From NCBI GenBank assembly GCA_012270135.1, contig JAAXIW010000039.1:1-8065 (forward strand): DNA of 8,065 nucleotides, in the 5' to 3' direction. Within the stretch, counting starts at the first letter, position 1. Each line of letters opens with the position of its first letter. The notes under the pieces were generated by a model. That model worked only from the letters and a program-made list of their open reading frames with translations, searched no databases and was not told where the DNA came from. This stretch comes from Brevundimonas sp. Its GTDB lineage: Bacteria; Pseudomonadota; Alphaproteobacteria; Caulobacterales; Caulobacteraceae. This document shows positions 5,555 through 8,065 of the stretch, piece by piece. A program made the translations under genes and the position numbers.

Positions 5555-6673
5555 ATGCAGCTGACCATCGAACGATCCGCGCTCCTCAAGGCCCTCGGGC
5601 ATGTGCAGAGCGTCGTCGAGCGCAGGAACACCATTCCGATCCTGTCCAACGTCCTGCTGTCGGCGGGTCGCGACAAGCTGAGCTTCGCCGCCACCGACCT
5701 CGACATGGAGATGGTCGACGAGGCCGAGGCCCAGGTGAACGTCGAGGGCCAGATCACCGCCCCGGCCCACACCCTGTACGAGATCGTCCGCAAACTGCCC
5801 GAGGGCGCGGAGGTGTCGCTGTCCTACTCCGGCGACGACCCCCGGCTGGTGGTCCAGGCGGGCCGGTCGAAATTCAATCTGCCGGTGCTGCCGGCCGGCG
5901 ACTTCCCGGTGATGTCGACCGACACCTCGGGGACGCGGTTCTCCCTGGCCAAGGAAGACCTGGCGCGGCTGATCGACAAGACCCGGTTCGCGGTCTCGAC
6001 CGAAGAGACCCGCTACTATCTGAACGGCCTTTATCTGCACACCGTGGCCGAGGCGGGCATTCCGCTGCTGCGCGCCGTGGCCACCGACGGCCACCGCCTG
6101 GCCCTGGCCGAGACCCCGGCCCCCGAGGGCGCCGCCGGCGGCCCCGGCGTCATCGTACCGCGCAAGACGGTGGATCAGGTCCGCCGCCTGCTCGACGACG
6201 GCTCCGGCCCGGTCGAGGTCATGGTCAGCCCGCAGAAGATCCGCTTCGAATTCGGCCAGGCCAGCCTGACGTCCAAGGTCATCGACGGCGCCTTCCCCGA
6301 CTACATGCGGGTGATCCCGAAGGGGAACGACAAACAGGCCGACATCGACAACGCCGTCTTCGCCTCGGCCGTCGACCGCGTGGCCACCATCTCGGCCGAG
6401 AAGAGCCGGTCGGTGAAACTGGCCTTCGAGCTGGACCGCGTCACCCTGACGGTGCGCAACATGGAAGCCGGGCAGGGCGTCGAGGAGGTCGAGATCGGCT
6501 ATTCCGAAGAGCCCTTCGAGATCGGCTTCAACGCCCGCTACCTGCTGGACGTCGCCGGCCAGATCACCGGCGAGACCGCCCACTTCAAATTCGCCGACCC
6601 GGCCAGCCCGACCCTGGTGCTCGATCCGGGCGATCCGGGCGTCCAGTACGTGCTGATGCCGCTGAGGGTGTAG
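5555..6673 (+). CDS. dnaN: DNA polymerase III beta subunit (sliding clamp)
   Basis: A 372-residue clamp subunit. Two copies form the ring that tethers polymerase III to DNA and recruits other replication and repair factors; with Hda-type proteins it also promotes DnaA-ATP hydrolysis. All three clamp domains are present. The N-terminus is M-Q-L-T-I-E-R-S-A-L-L-K, A-T-D-G-H-R-L-A lies at 176-183, G-A-F-P-D-Y at 245-250, G-F-N-A-R-Y-L at 324-330 and the C-terminal binding-pocket strand Y-V-L-M-P-L-R at 365-371. Length is normal for alphaproteobacteria. ATG 5555 matches the family N-terminus, with a moderate GGGCGAGA ribosome-binding site upstream. It is separated from dnaA by 494 nt and probably has its own promoter. 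The next gene begins 3 nt after its stop. No anomalies are visible. Confidence 0.97.
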   Translation: MQLTIERSALLKALGHVQSVVERRNTIPILSNVLLSAGRDKLSFAATDLDMEMVDEAEAQVNVEGQITAPAHTLYEIVRKLPEGAEVSLSYSGDDPRLVVQAGRSKFNLPVLPAGDFPVMSTDTSGTRFSLAKEDLARLIDKTRFAVSTEETRYYLNGLYLHTVAEAGIPLLRAVATDGHRLALAETPAPEGAAGGPGVIVPRKTVDQVRRLLDDGSGPVEVMVSPQKIRFEFGQASLTSKVIDGAFPDYMRVIPKGNDKQADIDNAVFASAVDRVATISAEKSRSVKLAFELDRVTLTVRNMEAGQGVEEVEIGYSEEPFEIGFNARYLLDVAGQITGETAHFKFADPASPTLVLDPGDPGVQYVLMPLRV

Positions 6674-6676
6674 GAC

Positions 6677-7093
6677 GTGGGGGTTCCCCCGCCCGAGGAG
6701 GCTGGCGCGGCGCTCGAAGCGGCGATCGCCGCGGCACAGAACGGCGGAAATCTTGACGACCTCGCGTCGGCGTTCATGGCGTCGCACGTTGTCGTCATGC
6801 TCGCGGAAGACCCGGGACCAGACCCTCAGACCATCTCCCCGCTGACCGTTTCGACGCCGCAGGGGTATCTCGCGCTCGTGGTCTTCACCACCGCGGGAAA
6901 ATGCTCGCGCTGGTCCCACAACGCGCCTCAGTATCCCCACGCGCTTCTGGTTCGCGCCGAGTGGATCCTGAACGTGGTTGGCGACGACTACGGCGTCGCC
7001 GTGAACCCCGGCGAGGCGGTCGGCTTCAGCATGCCGCCCCACGGCGTCGCCCGGATGAAGGCCCGCGTCGGTCAGGCGGCCCAAAGCCGGTAA
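6677..7093 (+). CDS. SseB-family protein
   Basis: A 138-residue soluble protein resembling the SseB N-terminal domain family. It has a helical start with L-E-A-A-I-A-A-A and a conserved Asn (N25), a V-V-V-M-L strand at 38-42, L-T-V-S-T-P-Q-G (56-63) leading to A-L-V-V-F-T (66-71), a following R-W (78-79) and the G-V-A-V-N-P-G motif at 106-112. SseB proteins are little understood; E. coli sseB was named for enhanced serine sensitivity. The GTG at 6677 lies 3 nt after the dnaN stop, and GAGGG/TAGGA just upstream can serve as ribosome-binding site, so it is probably translated from the dnaN transcript. No other in-frame start precedes the conserved part. GGGGG-TT-CCCCC (6679-6690) overlaps the first codons. 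Its position between dnaN and recF is unusual. The family call rests on motif pattern only. Confidence 0.65.
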   Translation: MGVPPPEEAGAALEAAIAAAQNGGNLDDLASAFMASHVVVMLAEDPGPDPQTISPLTVSTPQGYLALVVFTTAGKCSRWSHNAPQYPHALLVRAEWILNVVGDDYGVAVNPGEAVGFSMPPHGVARMKARVGQAAQSR

Positions 7094-7125
7094 GAGCTCG
7101 CACCCCGGCTTGGGAAGAGACCCAA
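7084..7125 (+). other. Overlapping inverted repeats at the end of the SseB-like gene
   Basis: AAGCCGG (7084-7090) pairs with CCGGCTT (7105-7111), with the SseB stop codon in the loop. TTGGG (7110-7114) pairs with CCCAA (7121-7125) and shares two bases with the first stem, so the two are alternative structures. There is no T-tract. The 102-nt gap to recF otherwise shows no clear promoter or ribosome-binding site. Confidence 0.35.
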
Positions 7126-7195
7126 TAGTGGCTAGGGGGTTGGGGCGGCGGATGCGCCCGATCCAGCCGCTCAACATCAGCCCCCGGCCAATCGC

Positions 7196-8065
7196 TTGAT
7201 CACCACCCTCACCCTCACCGACTTCCGCTCCTATGCGAGGGCGACCCTGCCCGTCGCGGCGGGGACGGTGGTGCTGCATGGGCCGAACGGGGCGGGCAAG
7301 ACCAATCTGCTGGAGGCGGTCAGCCTGTTCACGCCCGGCAAGGGGTTGCGCGGGGCGAGCGCGCCAGAGATGGGGCGGCGCGAGCCGGGCGAGGCCGGCG
7401 GCCGGGCCTGGGCCGTGGCGGCGGTGCTGACCGACGGCGACAGCGAGACGAAGCTGGGCACGGGGGTGCAGTCGCCCGGCGCGGCGCGGCGGATCGTGCG
7501 CATCGACGGCGAGACGGCCCAGCCGGGACGGCTGCTGGATCATCTGCGGCCGGTGTGGGCGACACCGGAGCAGGACCGGCTGTTCTCGGACGCGCGGGCG
7601 GCGCGGCTGAAATTCTTCGACCGGCTGGTGTTCGCGGCCGATCCCGATCACGCCGCCGCCGTCGCCGCGTATGAGAAGGCCCTGCGCGAGCGGCTGCGGC
7701 TGCTGACCGACGGGGCGGAGGGGCGACCCGCCGACCCGCTGTGGCTTGACGCGCTGGAGCTGCGGCTGGGCGAGGCCGGGGCGGCCGCCTCCCTCGCCCG
7801 CGCCGCCGCCCTCGTCACCCTGCAGGCCGCCATCGACGAGCGCGGCGACCGCCCCTTCCCGCAGGCCGACCTGGGGCTGACCGGAGAGGCCGAGGCCATG
7901 GCCGCGGCCGGGGCGGGCGCCGAGGCCATCGCCGGGGCGATCCGCGCCGGCATGGCCGCCGGCCGCGCCCGCGACGCCGCCGCCGGGCGCTCGCTGTTCG
8001 GCCCGCACCGCTCGGACCTGACCGCCCTGCACCGCGAGAAGAACCGCCCCGCCGCCGAGGGGTCG
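7196..8065 (+). CDS. recF: DNA replication and repair protein RecF (5' part, runs off the window)
   Basis: The first 290 codons of recF, an SMC-like ATPase that with RecO and RecR loads RecA at single-strand gaps; the family is usually near 360-380 residues. The start reads T-L-T-L-T-D-F-R-S-Y. Walker A is G-P-N-G-A-G-K-T at 29-36, followed by N-L-L-E-A-V and P-G-K-G-L-R. W-A-T-P-E-Q-D-R-L-F is at 121-130, F-F-D-R-L-V at 140-145 and G-P-H-R-S-D-L at 269-275. The signature motif and Walker B lie beyond the window. The TTG at 7196 is the only plausible start: the frame is closed by TAG at 7133-7135, no ATG or GTG lies between, and family proteins begin just here. No Shine-Dalgarno sequence precedes it, suggesting weak or coupled translation. 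It follows the SseB-like gene by 102 nt on the same strand. Confidence 0.93.
   Translation, partial: MITTLTLTDFRSYARATLPVAAGTVVLHGPNGAGKTNLLEAVSLFTPGKGLRGASAPEMGRREPGEAGGRAWAVAAVLTDGDSETKLGTGVQSPGAARRIVRIDGETAQPGRLLDHLRPVWATPEQDRLFSDARAARLKFFDRLVFAADPDHAAAVAAYEKALRERLRLLTDGAEGRPADPLWLDALELRLGEAGAAASLARAAALVTLQAAIDERGDRPFPQADLGLTGEAEAMAAAGAGAEAIAGAIRAGMAAGRARDAAAGRSLFGPHRSDLTALHREKNRPAAEGS

Noticed and set aside
7110..7138. recF promoter (TTGGGA ... GCTAGG)
   Set aside because: The -10 match is poor and the element overlaps inverted repeats; not strong enough to list.
5492..8032. 846-codon open frame antisense to dnaN, the SseB-like gene and recF
   Set aside because: It mirrors three real + strand genes, is low in complexity and resembles no family; its length reflects lack of stop codons in GC-rich antisense.

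Overview
The window looks like chromosomal core DNA from an alphaproteobacterium of the order Caulobacterales, most likely Brevundimonas or a close relative. This rests on the high GC content, a DnaA very close to the Caulobacter type, GANTC (CcrM-type) sites and a CtrA-like box upstream of dnaA, and the gene order enoyl-CoA hydratase - rpsT - dnaA. The genus is inferred from memory of family sequences and was not checked by any search.

Left part (1-2816), all on the + strand: a tightly packed run of four genes. They are a TraB/GumN-family protein that appears to lack its N-terminus, a DUF1697 protein whose GTG start overlaps the previous stop, a classical enoyl-CoA hydratase, and an exported DUF4241 protein starting 2 nt after the hydratase stop. 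A strong housekeeping-type promoter (TTGACC-N17-TATAGC) overlaps the last stop codon and drives rpsT (ribosomal protein S20), which ends in a rho-independent-type hairpin.

Middle (3181-5554): a 440-nt gene-free control region precedes dnaA. It holds five GANTC sites, four of them within 66 bp, a TTAA-N7-TTAC CtrA-like box, a TTGACG promoter element and a leader hairpin followed by six T's. After dnaA comes an unusually long 494-nt gap before dnaN. That gap has paired GAGTC sites, a series of short inverted repeats, one hairpin plus T-tract, a perfect 16-bp GC palindrome four bases before a DnaA box (TTGTCCACA), and a probable dnaN promoter.

Right part (5555-8065): dnaN (DNA polymerase sliding clamp), a small SseB-family gene 3 nt behind it, then the first 290 codons of recF, which runs off the window. 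dnaA, dnaN and recF serve replication initiation, clamp function and gap repair. The SseB-like gene is an insertion into this classical cluster.

The genes are mostly well-known families. I did not find a clearly undescribed multi-gene system. The most interesting material is the regulatory architecture on both sides of dnaA, the histidine at the expected DnaA arginine-finger position, the SseB insertion, and the eroded TraB/GumN gene at the left edge.
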